A DNA stretch of 64,000 bases from positions 3,010,001 through 3,074,000 of the forward strand of contig NZ_CP016537.2 in assembly GCF_001687585.2 (NCBI RefSeq), read 5' to 3'. The notes beneath the pieces were generated by a model. It saw nothing but the letters and a program-made list of their open reading frames with translations. It had not been told where the DNA came from and searched no databases. Shown piece after piece: positions 33,754-44,000 of the stretch. Position numbers and translations under genes: made by a program. This DNA is from Planococcus halocryophilus (GTDB taxonomy: Bacteria > Bacillota > Bacilli > Bacillales_A > Planococcaceae). Each line of letters begins with the position of its first letter. Within the stretch, counting starts at the first letter, position 1.

Positions 33754-35625
33754 TCATTGATCCATTAAGCTTACGGAAACTTTTACGTCTAATGACTGAC
33801 TACCCCCTCGGTACACACCTTGAACCGGGCTCACATCATTGTAATCGCGCCCAACGCCAATGCGTATATGATTTTCCAATGCCTCCACATTGTTTGTTGG
33901 ATCTAAACCAACCCAACCAATACCCGGAACCATCACTTCTACCCACGCATGACTCGCGGCATCACCAACAAGCGCAGAGTTTTCCCCTACATACAAATAT
34001 CCGCTAACATAACGTGCAGGAATATGTTTACTTCTCAAAATACCAAGCATTACGTGTGTAATATCTTGGCATACGCCTTTTTTGAGAGTAAATGATTCTT
34101 CTGCTTTTGTATGGACAGTAGTCGAATCTCCATCATAAGAAAAATGTTCATGAATATATTCCATTACATCAATTGCATATTGCACCGGGTTCTTCATCGT
34201 TCCAAGTTCCCGATCAATTTGACTCATTTGCTCAGGGGTTAAATATGTGTAAGCTGTGTTACTTAAAAAGGCCAAATAATGCTCTCCGAATAATTGCGAA
34301 TGAAAAATAGCGTTCATTTCGGGCGAATAATCTATTCTGTGGATAAATGGACTTTTTTGAATACTGACAATAGAGCTTGTCTTAACTTCTAAGTGCTGAT
34401 GATGCTCAGCAATGAAAAAGGTTTCTACATGGTTGCCCCAAATATCGATATGTTCTTTCGTCAAAGAAGCAGGTGTTATGTCTGCGCGATAAGAGAGGAG
34501 ACGCTGACACTCATCTGTTCGTGGCTTTAAGCGAATTGAGTTCATACTTTGATCCACAATGGTGTCGTATTTGAATATATTCGTATGTTCAATCTTATAT
34601 TTCATAGTAGTTATTCCTTTCGCGCCCATGCTCTGTGATTGGCTAGATTCTGCCAATTTCGTCTCGGAATCGCTTAAATAATAGGTTTTCGAAAAAATGT
34701 GACCGACTTCATTGCAACCGTTTTGGAAATCATTTAGAAATCCCATAATTTCATCCGAGTTCAACTCATCCATACTGACTTCTTTAAACTCTTTTTGCAA
34801 TTGATCTAGTTTTGCATAAAGCTCCCATGAATAATGCGAAATCTTACCACCTTCCAATTCGTCAACTGCCTGTCGTACATGTGCGAGACAATAGCGAATC
34901 GATCGTGGAAAATTGGTATTGGCAATTAGAAACGACAATACTTTTTTGGGTTTCATTTGGGGTGGATTCATTTTTAAATAGGCGTTATAACTATTGGTCA
35001 TACGTAAAGCGGCCAGCCAATAATAATAGTCTTCAGACTGCGTTTGAAACGAACGCTCTAATGTTCGCTCGCAAACTACATTTAAGATACGCGCTGTTTT
35101 TTCAGCACGTTCTAACCATTTGCCAATTTTAATAATCTGATAAGGTACGCCTCGAGGCATTGAAGATTCGACAATGCCTTGTGTAATCAATGAGGTTAAT
35201 TTAACCTGCTCTAGAAAGTTCCGTATTTCTTTGACTGTACAGCTTTGTTGATCCATTTCCTGTAATGTTAAATAACAGCGATTCCATGCTTCCCAATAAT
35301 CATCCGGAATATGGTCTCTACTAATTCGTGCATTTTCTCGAACGACTTTCACGCAGCTTGCGACTGAGTTGAAATTACTTTCTTCCATCGCTAAATAATA
35401 AACAAGTTGGTCTTCTTGATAGCTTGGCATAGATTGTATTTGCTCCATAGTTTCTGTCGAAGCACAAATCTCATAGACTAACTTCCAATCACTGCCTCTA
35501 GCCAACTCTTCATCAGAGGCTTCAATCATCTGCAGTAATTGCACGTCTAGTATACGAGCATTATTCTCTGCCCTTTCTACATTTCTCGACATCCAATACA
35601 AAGAATTTGCTACACGACTAAGCAT
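33754..35625 (-). CDS. Fused alpha-E domain and transglutaminase-like protein
   Basis: A 623-aa protein. Residues 1-315 form an alpha-E domain (MLSRVANSLYWMSRNVERAEN), and about 341-623 a bacterial transglutaminase-like protease domain with Cys in KKGVCQDITHVML, His in SHAWVEV and Asp in GLDPTNN. In most bacteria these are separate genes beside a circularly permuted ATP-grasp gene, as here. Codon 341 is ATG preceded by AAAGGA, nine bases away (34603-34620), so the second domain may also be made alone. TGATG overlap of one base links it to the upstream ATP-grasp gene. The locus is thought to make or process a small peptide, but the product is not known. Confidence 0.88.
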   Translation of the reverse strand: MLSRVANSLYWMSRNVERAENNARILDVQLLQMIEASDEELARGSDWKLVYEICASTETMEQIQSMPSYQEDQLVYYLAMEESNFNSVASCVKVVRENARISRDHIPDDYWEAWNRCYLTLQEMDQQSCTVKEIRNFLEQVKLTSLITQGIVESSMPRGVPYQIIKIGKWLERAEKTARILNVVCERTLERSFQTQSEDYYYWLAALRMTNSYNAYLKMNPPQMKPKKVLSFLIANTNFPRSIRYCLAHVRQAVDELEGGKISHYSWELYAKLDQLQKEFKEVSMDELNSDEIMGFLNDFQNGCNEVGHIFSKTYYLSDSETKLAESSQSQSMGAKGITTMKYKIEHTNIFKYDTIVDQSMNSIRLKPRTDECQRLLSYRADITPASLTKEHIDIWGNHVETFFIAEHHQHLEVKTSSIVSIQKSPFIHRIDYSPEMNAIFHSQLFGEHYLAFLSNTAYTYLTPEQMSQIDRELGTMKNPVQYAIDVMEYIHEHFSYDGDSTTVHTKAEESFTLKKGVCQDITHVMLGILRSKHIPARYVSGYLYVGENSALVGDAASHAWVEVMVPGIGWVGLDPTNNVEALENHIRIGVGRDYNDVSPVQGVYRGGSQSLDVKVSVSLMDQ

Positions 35626-37082
35626 CAAGTGTCCCCCTCTTCTTCTTTATTTTTGAACACCCACGTATCCTTTCCACCGCCACCTTGTGAAGAATTGACG
35701 ACAAGCGACCCTTCTTTTAACGCAACTCGGGAAAGTCCGCCTGGCATAACATGTGTATCTTCGCCTCTCACCACAAAAACTCGCAAATCAACATGGCATG
35801 GATAAAACTCTTCCCCTTGATATGCAGGAGCACGAGATAATTTAATAGTCGGCTGAGCAATGTATTGGTGAGGCGTTTCAATGATTTTTTTGCGGAATAT
35901 TTCGATCAGTTCTTCAGATGCGTGTGGTCCTACAAGCATATCGTAGCCTCCCGATGCACCCACATTTTTCACTACCAATTCGTTTAAGTGATCCAGCACC
36001 CATTCCCGCTCCTCTGGATTGTCCAATAGGTAGGTTTTCACATTATCGATGATTGGTTCTTCTCCCAAATAATAGCGAATCATGTCTGGAACGTACGCAT
36101 AAATGGCTTTGTCGTCAGCTACTCCGTTGCCGATACCATTTAAAATGGCTACATTTCCTTTTCGATAAGCCATCAAAAGTCCAGGAACACCTAAGGTAGA
36201 CTCAGCCAGGAATGCTTCAGGATCTAAATAATCATCATCAATTCGTCGATAAATGATATCTACACGTTTTAACCCTCTCATAGATTTCATATAGACAATA
36301 TTTTTTTTGACGATCAAGTCACGTCCTTCTACTAAATCGATTCCCATCTGCTGAGCTAAAAACACATGGTCATAATAAGCAGAGTTATACATCCCTGGTG
36401 TTAACAATACTGCAAAAGCCTTGTCTTTTCTCGATTCTGGGGCATGATCTAGTATCGCTTGATGCAAATGCGACAGCTGGTGTTCGAGGGTATGAACAGA
36501 CTGGCTAGCGAAAAATTCGGGGTACACTTGGCGCATAACATATCGATTTTGATACACGTATGACAAGCCTGAAGGATTCCGTAAATTATCTTCAAGCACA
36601 TGATATTTTCCCTCTTCATCACGAATCAAATCAATTCCAGCTAAAAAAATATGATTTTTGAGCGGGATGTCTATCCCTTTCACTTGCTCATCGTAATAAT
36701 AAGGGTTTTCCTCAACTAGTCGTCTCGGCACAATTCCATCCTGAAGAATGCGTTTTTCATTGTATACATCTTCTAAAAATTGGTTGAGTGCTTCTGCACG
36801 TTGAATCATCCCTTTTTCAATAATGTCCCAGTCTTCAGAAGGAATGATAATCGGAACAAAATCAAAAGGCATTGTTCTTTCAGTGCCTACGTTATTGTTG
36901 TAAACCGTGAACGTAATACCTTGCCTTAAAAAAGACAATTGAGCGGTCTCATGCTTTTCTCTGAGTTCATCTTTTGAAAACCTTTGTAGTACTTCAAAAA
37001 ATTTTCGGTAATGCGATTTCGGCTTTCCATGCGGCGTAAACATTTCATCAAAAAATGCTCCAGTTGAATAAGTTTTGAACAA
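35625..37082 (-). CDS. Circularly permuted ATP-grasp type 2 protein
   Basis: A 485-aa protein of the DUF404/DUF407 type (circularly permuted ATP-grasp) with KTYSTGAFFDEMF at the start, VLTPGMYNSAYYDHVFLAQQMG in the middle and VKNVGASGGYDMLVGPHAS and PGGLSRVA near the end. The family is believed to ligate amino acids or peptides and nearly always accompanies alpha-E and transglutaminase genes. The TTG at 37080-37082 is favoured because AAGGGGG is eight bases upstream. The start of the longer frame is another TTG. Confidence 0.88.
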   Translation of the reverse strand: MFKTYSTGAFFDEMFTPHGKPKSHYRKFFEVLQRFSKDELREKHETAQLSFLRQGITFTVYNNNVGTERTMPFDFVPIIIPSEDWDIIEKGMIQRAEALNQFLEDVYNEKRILQDGIVPRRLVEENPYYYDEQVKGIDIPLKNHIFLAGIDLIRDEEGKYHVLEDNLRNPSGLSYVYQNRYVMRQVYPEFFASQSVHTLEHQLSHLHQAILDHAPESRKDKAFAVLLTPGMYNSAYYDHVFLAQQMGIDLVEGRDLIVKKNIVYMKSMRGLKRVDIIYRRIDDDYLDPEAFLAESTLGVPGLLMAYRKGNVAILNGIGNGVADDKAIYAYVPDMIRYYLGEEPIIDNVKTYLLDNPEEREWVLDHLNELVVKNVGASGGYDMLVGPHASEELIEIFRKKIIETPHQYIAQPTIKLSRAPAYQGEEFYPCHVDLRVFVVRGEDTHVMPGGLSRVALKEGSLVVNSSQGGGGKDTWVFKNKEEEGDT

Positions 37083-37131
37083 AACGGTGACCCCCTTCAA
37101 TACATAGAATATTCAGACATAAAATGAGTAA

Positions 37132-37170
37132 GAAAAAGCTATGCCGTTTCTGCAAACGCGCATAGCTTAT
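37132..37170 (-). terminator. Terminator of the YtxH-like gene
   Basis: AAGCTATG(C) and (G)CATAGCTT arms, with an inner GTTT/AAAC pair, form an imperfect stem followed by T-rich sequence on the minus strand. Confidence 0.65.
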
Positions 37171-37191
37171 CTTACTTCTATTATAACAAAA

Positions 37192-37662
37192 TCATTTTCC
37201 AAATGTTGAATCTTCTGAAGATGACTGATTTTTTTTCAAAGATTCGCTATATTTGGTGCTTCCGCCATAAACTCCACCCGTTGGCTTATTCGGGTCTGCA
37301 GAAATTTCACCAGTATCACCTTTAGAACTGTCTGCTGTCTTAGTAGTCGATTCTTGAAATTCTTTATTGGCTTTATCCAATATCTCTTTTTCTTTATTCA
37401 TCATTTCTTGCTGAGCATCTATTGCTGTTTTTACTTTTTCTACAGCTTTGTTGACCGTCGGCTTTACTTTATCAACCATGCCACCAGACTGTTCATTAAA
37501 CCGATCGAGCCCTTTTTTAATATTTGCTTTTATGTCTTCTTTACTGGTTTGAGTAGTGCCGCCTGTCATCGTTTTTTGTTGAGTCATTGCTGCACCAATT
37601 ACTGCACCGAGACCGATTAATACGAGCTTACCGAATATCCCACCTGATGAATTTCTGGCCAT
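37192..37662 (-). CDS. Small membrane-anchored protein, YtxH-like
   Basis: A 156-aa protein with one N-terminal glycine-rich hydrophobic segment (about residues 9-26, FGKLVLIGLGAVIGAAM) and a long Lys/Glu/Gln-rich helical tail that probably forms a coiled coil (about 40-110). The C-terminus is low-complexity Ser/Gly/Thr. The pattern resembles YtxH/YtxG-type general-stress proteins, but detailed function is unknown. AGGAGAG is present before the ATG. Confidence 0.7.
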   Translation of the reverse strand: MARNSSGGIFGKLVLIGLGAVIGAAMTQQKTMTGGTTQTSKEDIKANIKKGLDRFNEQSGGMVDKVKPTVNKAVEKVKTAIDAQQEMMNKEKEILDKANKEFQESTTKTADSSKGDTGEISADPNKPTGGVYGGSTKYSESLKKNQSSSEDSTFGK

Positions 37663-37740
37663 ATGAATCTCTCCTTTTCGTAAGTATTATGTATAAAGTA
37701 TTGACTATTTTTTTTATTTTCAAACATTTCATTGAAAACA

Positions 37741-37770
37741 AAAGACACCTCAATATATCATCGGTGTCTC
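37741..37770 (-). terminator. Terminator of the HD-GYP gene
   Basis: AGACACC and GGTGTCT arms with a 13-base loop. A T-rich stretch follows on the minus strand. The loop is long, so confidence is moderate. Confidence 0.6.
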
Positions 37771-37780
37771 GCCTGATTTG

Positions 37781-38689
37781 TTATAAATCCAATTTTCCTT
37801 CTTCTTTTAAAACCTGCTCAAAAGCTTTAACAACTTCCTCGTCATATTGAATCCCGATTAAGCTGTTAATTTCGGCCATTGCATATTCAGCAGAAAAGGC
37901 ACCGCGGTAAGCCCGATCTTCTGTCATCGCATCGAATGTATCGCAAACCCCAATAATTTTAGCTTCTATCAAAATTTCATCACCCTTTAGTCCGAACGGA
38001 TAACCTCTTCCGTTCACACGCTCATGATGCTGTTCAATGATGTCTGCAATATCTGCATAAGGTGTTTCACGAATCATTGCAGCCCCTTCGCCTGGATGAG
38101 TTTTCATCAAATCAAATTCTTCGTTTGTAAGTTTTCCCGGTTTTCTCAAAATTTCTTCTGGAATATTGATCTTCCCTATATCGTGCAATATAGAGGCTAA
38201 TAACAAGCCCTCTGTTTGTTCTTTTCTTAGTTTCATTTTAGATGCTGTCTTTACTGCATAATGAGCTACTCGAGAACTGTGTTTGTGTGTATAGCGATCT
38301 TTTTTTTCGACAGCTTTCCCTATTTTGCGCAACTCTTTAATGACATCGCTCATATAATGAAAAGTAGGCGCTGTTGAAATCGATAAAAAAGTGACATCTG
38401 TTTTGGCTGTAAAATACACTTCTTGATCTAAGTTTTTTGCCGAAAAACAATCATGTGCTTTAAGTACACGTTTATCGTTATCTATCTCTACTTCCATTTG
38501 TCCCTCTAGAACATAGTAAAATTCTTGGACAGTATCGTTCTCTCCTGGAAAAAGAATAATTAGTGTATCTTTCAAAAAGGCTTGTTTCATCAGTTCAATT
38601 CCTTCACCACGACCAAGTAAACTAAGCGTCGTACTTCCGTTATTAACTTGTTCAAGAAACCCATTCTCTAATATTTCCAAGCCTTTCAT
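37781..38689 (-). CDS. Cupin-HD-GYP protein (putative cyclic di-GMP phosphodiesterase)
   Basis: A 302-aa protein. Residues 1-110 form a cupin-like sensory domain (LFPGENDTVQEFYYVLEGQMEVEI), and 130-295 an HD-GYP domain with HDIGK, the HHE box followed by VNGRGYP, and CDTFDAMTEDRAYR. HD-GYP enzymes break cyclic di-GMP or related signals. The signature residue after HHExx is Asn where many have Asp, a known variation. The cupin suggests control by a small ligand. Single gene with own terminator. Confidence 0.88.
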   Translation of the reverse strand: MKGLEILENGFLEQVNNGSTTLSLLGRGEGIELMKQAFLKDTLIILFPGENDTVQEFYYVLEGQMEVEIDNDKRVLKAHDCFSAKNLDQEVYFTAKTDVTFLSISTAPTFHYMSDVIKELRKIGKAVEKKDRYTHKHSSRVAHYAVKTASKMKLRKEQTEGLLLASILHDIGKINIPEEILRKPGKLTNEEFDLMKTHPGEGAAMIRETPYADIADIIEQHHERVNGRGYPFGLKGDEILIEAKIIGVCDTFDAMTEDRAYRGAFSAEYAMAEINSLIGIQYDEEVVKAFEQVLKEEGKLDL

Positions 38690-38710
38690 AAATCCACTTC
38701 CTCATATATA

Positions 38711-38747
38711 AAAAATAAAAGCATAGAATGATCTATGCTTTTATTTT
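38711..38747. terminator. Terminator between the HD-GYP gene and a small secreted protein gene
   Basis: AAAAGCATAG and CTATGCTTTT form a ten-bp stem with a six-base loop and A/T-rich flanks on both sides. It ends the upstream minus-strand gene. Confidence 0.75.
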
Positions 38748-38778
38748 ACACTTTTATTAATTTTTTAGGAAATAATTT

Positions 38779-39240
38779 TTACCAACCAACGCCCACCATT
38801 GGATCAATTTTTGCTTCGCGATCAGCAAATTTCACCGTGATCCATACTACTTCAACTGTCACTCCAGCAATTCTAGCCTTTTCTACTTCTTTTTTCGTAA
38901 TGCTTTGTGTTTTCATATCTAAATTCTTAATTTCCTCAGTAATTTTGCTATCATATTTCTCCCATAAAGCTACTTTTTGCGCTTCACCTTGAGTAGCTTT
39001 TAGTTCTTCAAGATAGTTTTTGTACATTTCGTTAGTCTTAACTTGGACTTTGTCAATTTCCGTATAAATTTTCACATTTGCTTTTTCGATACTTTCGATG
39101 ATTGCAGCAATTTCAGCTGTCATTTCTTTTGAAGTATCATATTCAACTGGTGGTACATTGATTTCTGCAAGTACGGTTGTGCCCATGCCCATTGTCATAA
39201 TCACAGAAAATAGCGCGATGATTAAACCTTTTTTAAACAT
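38779..39240 (-). CDS. Predicted secreted protein of unknown function
   Basis: A 153-aa protein with a clear signal peptide (residues about 1-25, cleavage after VLA) and a mature part of about 128 residues. This part is a long amphipathic helix (35-105, EIAAIIESIEKANVKIYTEIDKV) and a short C-terminal segment with VEVVWITVKFADREAKIDP. I do not recognise the family. GGAGGAAT lies before the ATG. The preceding 245 bp up to gltD hold a terminator and no gene. Confidence 0.7.
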   Translation of the reverse strand: MFKKGLIIALFSVIMTMGMGTTVLAEINVPPVEYDTSKEMTAEIAAIIESIEKANVKIYTEIDKVQVKTNEMYKNYLEELKATQGEAQKVALWEKYDSKITEEIKNLDMKTQSITKKEVEKARIAGVTVEVVWITVKFADREAKIDPMVGVGW

Positions 39241-39425
39241 ATTTATTCCTCCTAGTTTCTATTTTGTTAGAGAGTATAAAATTTCAGTGTATTTACACGT
39301 AAAATAATGTATATTATCATCATTATTTTACTATAAATCCCAACTCTTCACTCATATAGTATATACAATCTACTGAATTTGCACAACGACTTATTATCTA
39401 TGTTGCTAAAAATATCTCTTACACC

Positions 39426-39466
39426 AAAAAAACTGCGACAACTTCGTATTCGAGTTTGTCGCAGCT
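39426..39466 (-). terminator. Terminator of the gltBD operon
   Basis: AACTGCGACAA and TTGTCGCAGCTT arms with an inner ACTTCG/CGAGT pair. The minus strand ends in a run of seven T. Confidence 0.85.
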
Positions 39467-39485
39467 TGAAAGATCGATTATTTAT

Positions 39486-40973
39486 TTATGGTAAGACAGT
39501 AGTACCCATCAAGAAACGGTCGCATTCACGTGCGGCTTCACGACCTTCGTTTATCGCCCAAACGATTAAACTTTGACCACGACGCACATCGCCCGCTGCA
39601 AAAATACCCTCTACACTCGTATTGTATTTGCCATACTCTGCTTTCGCTCTTGAATTCGGCTCTGTCTCAATTTCCAATTGTTGAAGTAGATCTTGTTCAG
39701 GCCCACTAAATCCAATGGCGATTAACACTAAGTCAGCTTTCCAGACTTTTTCAGTACCTGGAATTTCTTCACGAATTCGATTACCTTGTTCGTCAATTTT
39801 CAACTTCACGTTGACTGTATGCACTTCTTTCAATTCACCCTGTTCATTGCCAACAAACTTCTTAGTCATAACAGCATAAGCTCGTGGATCTTCTCCGAAA
39901 GTTGCAGCTGCTTCTTTATGACCATATTCGATGCGGTGAACTTTTGGATACTGCGGCCACGGATTGCCTTTTTCGTCACGAATTGCACCTTTTTTGTCAT
40001 AGACATCAAATTGTACAAGACTCTTACACTCATGACGCATTGATGTCGCTAAACAATCTGTACCTGTATCTCCGCCTCCGATAACGATGACGTTTTTATC
40101 TTTTGCGGAAATATAATTGCCATCCTCCAAGTTTGAATCTAGTAAACTTTTTGTACTAGCATGCAAAAAGTCCATCGCAAAGTGTACACCCTTTAAGTCG
40201 CGGCCTTCTACATCAATATTCCGGTGCACAGTCGATCCTGTACACATGACTACCGCATCGAAGTCTGCTTTTAGTTTTGAAGAAGGATAGTTCTTCCCTA
40301 CTTCTACACTTGTAATGAATGTGATGCCTTCTTGCTTAAGAATATTCACTCGTCTTGTTACCATATCATATGGTAGTTTCATTTCTGGAATTCCGTATGT
40401 TAACAAACCTCCAACACGGTCACTTTTCTCAAAGACCGTTACTAGATGACCTGCTTTGTTTAACTGAGCTGCTGCAGCAAGACCTGCTGGCCCCGAACCG
40501 ATGACCGCAACTTTTTTGCCAGTCCGTTTTTCAGGTGGCTCTGGCACTACCCAACCTTCTGCAAATCCACGTTCAATGATAGAACGCTCTACTGTACGGA
40601 TTGCTACAGGTGGTTCGTTAATGCCTAATACACAGGCGCCTTCACAAGGTGCTGGACATGCCACTCCGGTAAACTCTGGGAAATTGTTTTTCAGATGCTC
40701 TCGGTGCAATGCTTCTTTCCATTGGTCACGATAGACAAGATCATTCCATTCCGGAATGAGATGGTTTACAGGGCATCCTGTTGTTACATTATCCAGTTCC
40801 ATTCCCGTATGACAAGTTGGCACTCCACAATCCATACAACGTGCACCTTGCTTTGCAACTTCTTCATTCGATAAAGGGATGGTGTAATCGTTCCAGTCTT
40901 TTGTCCGTTCAGCCGGTTGGCGCTCTTTGACCGTTTGCCTGTCGTATTCCATAAATCCTGTTGGTTTCCCCAT
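39486..40973 (-). CDS. gltD: Glutamate synthase (NADPH) small subunit
   Basis: A 495-aa flavoprotein subunit that passes electrons from NADPH to the large subunit. N-terminal cysteines ([32 protein letters not shown]) bind two [4Fe-4S] clusters, then FAD ([15 protein letters not shown], about 158-172) and NADPH ([11 protein letters not shown]) sites follow, and the end is [20 protein letters not shown] before the ATG at 40971-40973 fixes the start. It follows gltB by 70 bp in the same operon. Confidence 0.95.
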   Translation of the reverse strand: MGKPTGFMEYDRQTVKERQPAERTKDWNDYTIPLSNEEVAKQGARCMDCGVPTCHTGMELDNVTTGCPVNHLIPEWNDLVYRDQWKEALHREHLKNNFPEFTGVACPAPCEGACVLGINEPPVAIRTVERSIIERGFAEGWVVPEPPEKRTGKKVAVIGSGPAGLAAAAQLNKAGHLVTVFEKSDRVGGLLTYGIPEMKLPYDMVTRRVNILKQEGITFITSVEVGKNYPSSKLKADFDAVVMCTGSTVHRNIDVEGRDLKGVHFAMDFLHASTKSLLDSNLEDGNYISAKDKNVIVIGGGDTGTDCLATSMRHECKSLVQFDVYDKKGAIRDEKGNPWPQYPKVHRIEYGHKEAAATFGEDPRAYAVMTKKFVGNEQGELKEVHTVNVKLKIDEQGNRIREEIPGTEKVWKADLVLIAIGFSGPEQDLLQQLEIETEPNSRAKAEYGKYNTSVEGIFAAGDVRRGQSLIVWAINEGREAARECDRFLMGTTVLP

Positions 40974-41043
40974 AGTTTCCCTCCTATACACAATTGCTCG
41001 TTTTAAAAATCATTGGGTTAAATCATTTTGAGTGGCAACAGAC

Positions 41044-44000
41044 TTATTTCCCCGCTCCAGCCATTTTACTTTCTTCAAATGCTGCCATTTCAGCTTCGTC
41101 TCTTGTCATTCCACCGCTTTGTAACTTATCAATTCGTTCATTGATTTGAAGATAAGCTTTCGGAATAACACGTACAAATTTAGCGGAATAAATATCCCAA
41201 TTTGCTAATAAGCGCGTTCCGTTACGACTGCTTGTATAATGCACATGTTTCGTGATCATTTCACGTAATTCTTCGATTTCCGCTGGTTCGGCAAGCGGCT
41301 GTAAATGAACCATCTCTGCGTTGCAACGTTTGCTAAATGTACCTTCTTCATCAAGGACATATGCAACGCCTCCAGACATCCCTGCCGCAAAGTTTTTCCC
41401 GGTTTGACCAAGAATTGCAACTCGACCGCCTGTCATATATTCGCAGCCATGATCCCCGACACCTTCGACAACAATGTTTGCTCCACTGTTTCTGACCGCA
41501 AAGCGCTCTCCTGCTACACCATAAATATAAGCTTCACCGGCAGATGCTCCGTAAAACGAAACATTCCCGATAATGATATTTTTCTCAGGAAGGAACGTTG
41601 AATCTAGCGCTGGATACACCAGTATTTTACCTCCCGACAACCCTTTTCCAACAAAGTCATTGGCATCTCCGATTAAATTCATCGTCATTCCTTTTGGAAT
41701 AAATGCTCCGAAACTTTGTCCGGCTGACCCTTGGAAATTCAAGTTGATGGTATCTTCTGGCAATCCTTCTGCACCGTAACGCTTAGAAATTGCACTACCA
41801 ACAATGGTTCCTGTTGCTCTATGAATATTACGAATTGCCGTGGCCACTTCGACACGTTCACCTGTTTCGATGGCTTTTTTACAACGCGGCAATAGTTCTT
41901 GATAATCTAAAGTTTTTTCTAATTCGTGATTTTGTTTAATCGTGGCATAGCGACCTACTTTTTCTGGCAAGTCTGGCTGGTACAACAGAGCCGTTAAGTC
42001 GATGCCGCCCGCTTTCCAATGGTCGATCGCCTGATTTGCTTCGATCACATCTGTTCGACCAATCATTTCATTAATTGTACGGAAACCGAGTTCTGCCATT
42101 AGTTCTCGCGCTTCTCGTGCGATAAAGCGCATAAAGTTAACCACATGCTCTGGATCTCCACCGTATTTTTCACGTAGCTCTGGATTTTGAGTTGCAATGC
42201 CTACAGGACAGGTGTCCAAATGACAAACGCGCATCATGACGCAACCCAATACCACAAGAGGTGCTGTTGAGAATCCAAATTCTTCAGCTCCAAGTAGAGC
42301 CGCTGTTACGACATCGCGACCAGTCATCATTTTACCGTCTGTTTCGACAACAATTCGATCACGCAGACCATTTAACAAAAGCGTTTGATGCGTTTCTGCC
42401 AAACCGATTTCCCAAGGCAGACCGGTATGCTTCAAGCTTGTTTTTGGCGCCGCTCCAGTTCCTCCGTCATAACCACTAATTAATACAACATCTGCACGAC
42501 CTTTTGCAACACCCGCTGCAATGGTTCCGACACCGACAGCCGATACTAATTTAACGCTAATACGAGCAGTAGGATTGGCATTTTTCAAGTTAAAAATCAA
42601 TTCCGCTAAATCTTCAATTGAATAAATATCGTGATGCGGTGGTGGTGAAATCAGTTCTACACCTGGAGTAGAACCACGAACTTCTGCAATCCACGGGTAA
42701 ACTTTCTTCCCTGGTAAATGTCCGCCTTCTCCTGGTTTAGCTCCTTGCGCTACTTTAATTTGAATTTCATCAGCATTCACTAAATAATGGCTGGTGACAC
42801 CAAAACGACCAGAAGCGACTTGTTTAATCGCGCTACGACGGTTATCTCCGTTTTCATCAGGGATAAAACGAGAAGTTTCTTCTCCGCCCTCTCCTGAATT
42901 ACTTCGTCCACCAATGCGGTTCATCGCTACAGCAAGAGCTTCGTGTGCTTCTTTACTAATAGAACCATATGACATGGCCCCTGTTTTAAAGCGCGCACAA
43001 ATTTCTTCAACCGTTTCGACTTCGTCAATCGGTACTGGTGTTCGTTCCTTAAAGGACATTAAGCCACGCAACGATTGAAGATTTGCTTTTTCATCGGTTA
43101 GCAAATTTGTATACTTTTTAAAGACGTCATAGTTATTCGTACGACATGCGTGTTGCAAAGTATGAATTGTTTTCGGGTTGTATTGATGATTTTCTCCATT
43201 TTCACGGTATTGGAATTCATCACCCGATTCTAGCGCTTGATCGTCTCCTTGAGCTACAGGATAAGCTGCAGCATGTCTCATGAGCACTTCTTGCGCAATG
43301 ATATCAAGACCAATTCCGCCCAAACGTGAAGAAGTACGAGTAAAGTATTTATTGATTACATCCATATGGATGCCGACAGCTTCAAAAATTTGAGCACCAC
43401 GATAACTTTGAATCGTTGAAATACCCATTTTGGACAATACTTTGATAATGCCATCTGTAACAGCTTTGACGTAAGTAGTTTCTGCTTCTTCAAAGCTAAC
43501 ATTTGGAATATCGCCTATCTCGATTAGGTTTTCAATTGTACCAAAAGCTAAGTAAGGGTTAATGCCTTCTGCACCGTATCCAAGAAGAGCAGCAAAATGA
43601 TGCACTTCACGAGGTTCTGCAGATTCAAGCAATATACTCATTTGAATACGTGTTTCTTGGCGAATCAAATAATGATGCAAACCTGACACTGCTAAAAGTG
43701 CAGGAATTGCTGCATACTCTTCATTTACGCCACGATCGGATAAAATAAGCAGTTTGGCACCCTCTTTAATGGCTTGATCTGCTTCCGCAAAGACTGCGTC
43801 TAATCTTTTTTCCATCGCTGCTGTGCCTTCATTTTTTTTGAATAAAATCGAAATTGTAACAGGCTTAAAAGCCGGGAGGTCTTGCTGACGTAATTTTTCA
43901 AGTTCTGCATTTGTTAAAATTGGTGTTTCTAATCGAATATGACGAGCACTTTCCGGAGTTGGTTGAACTAAGTTAGCTTCGGCACCAATAGTGGTCCGCG

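Noticed and set aside
34337..34345. Single DnaA-box match inside the transglutaminase gene (and another near 48307)
   Set aside because: Isolated matches within coding sequence are expected by chance; no cluster.
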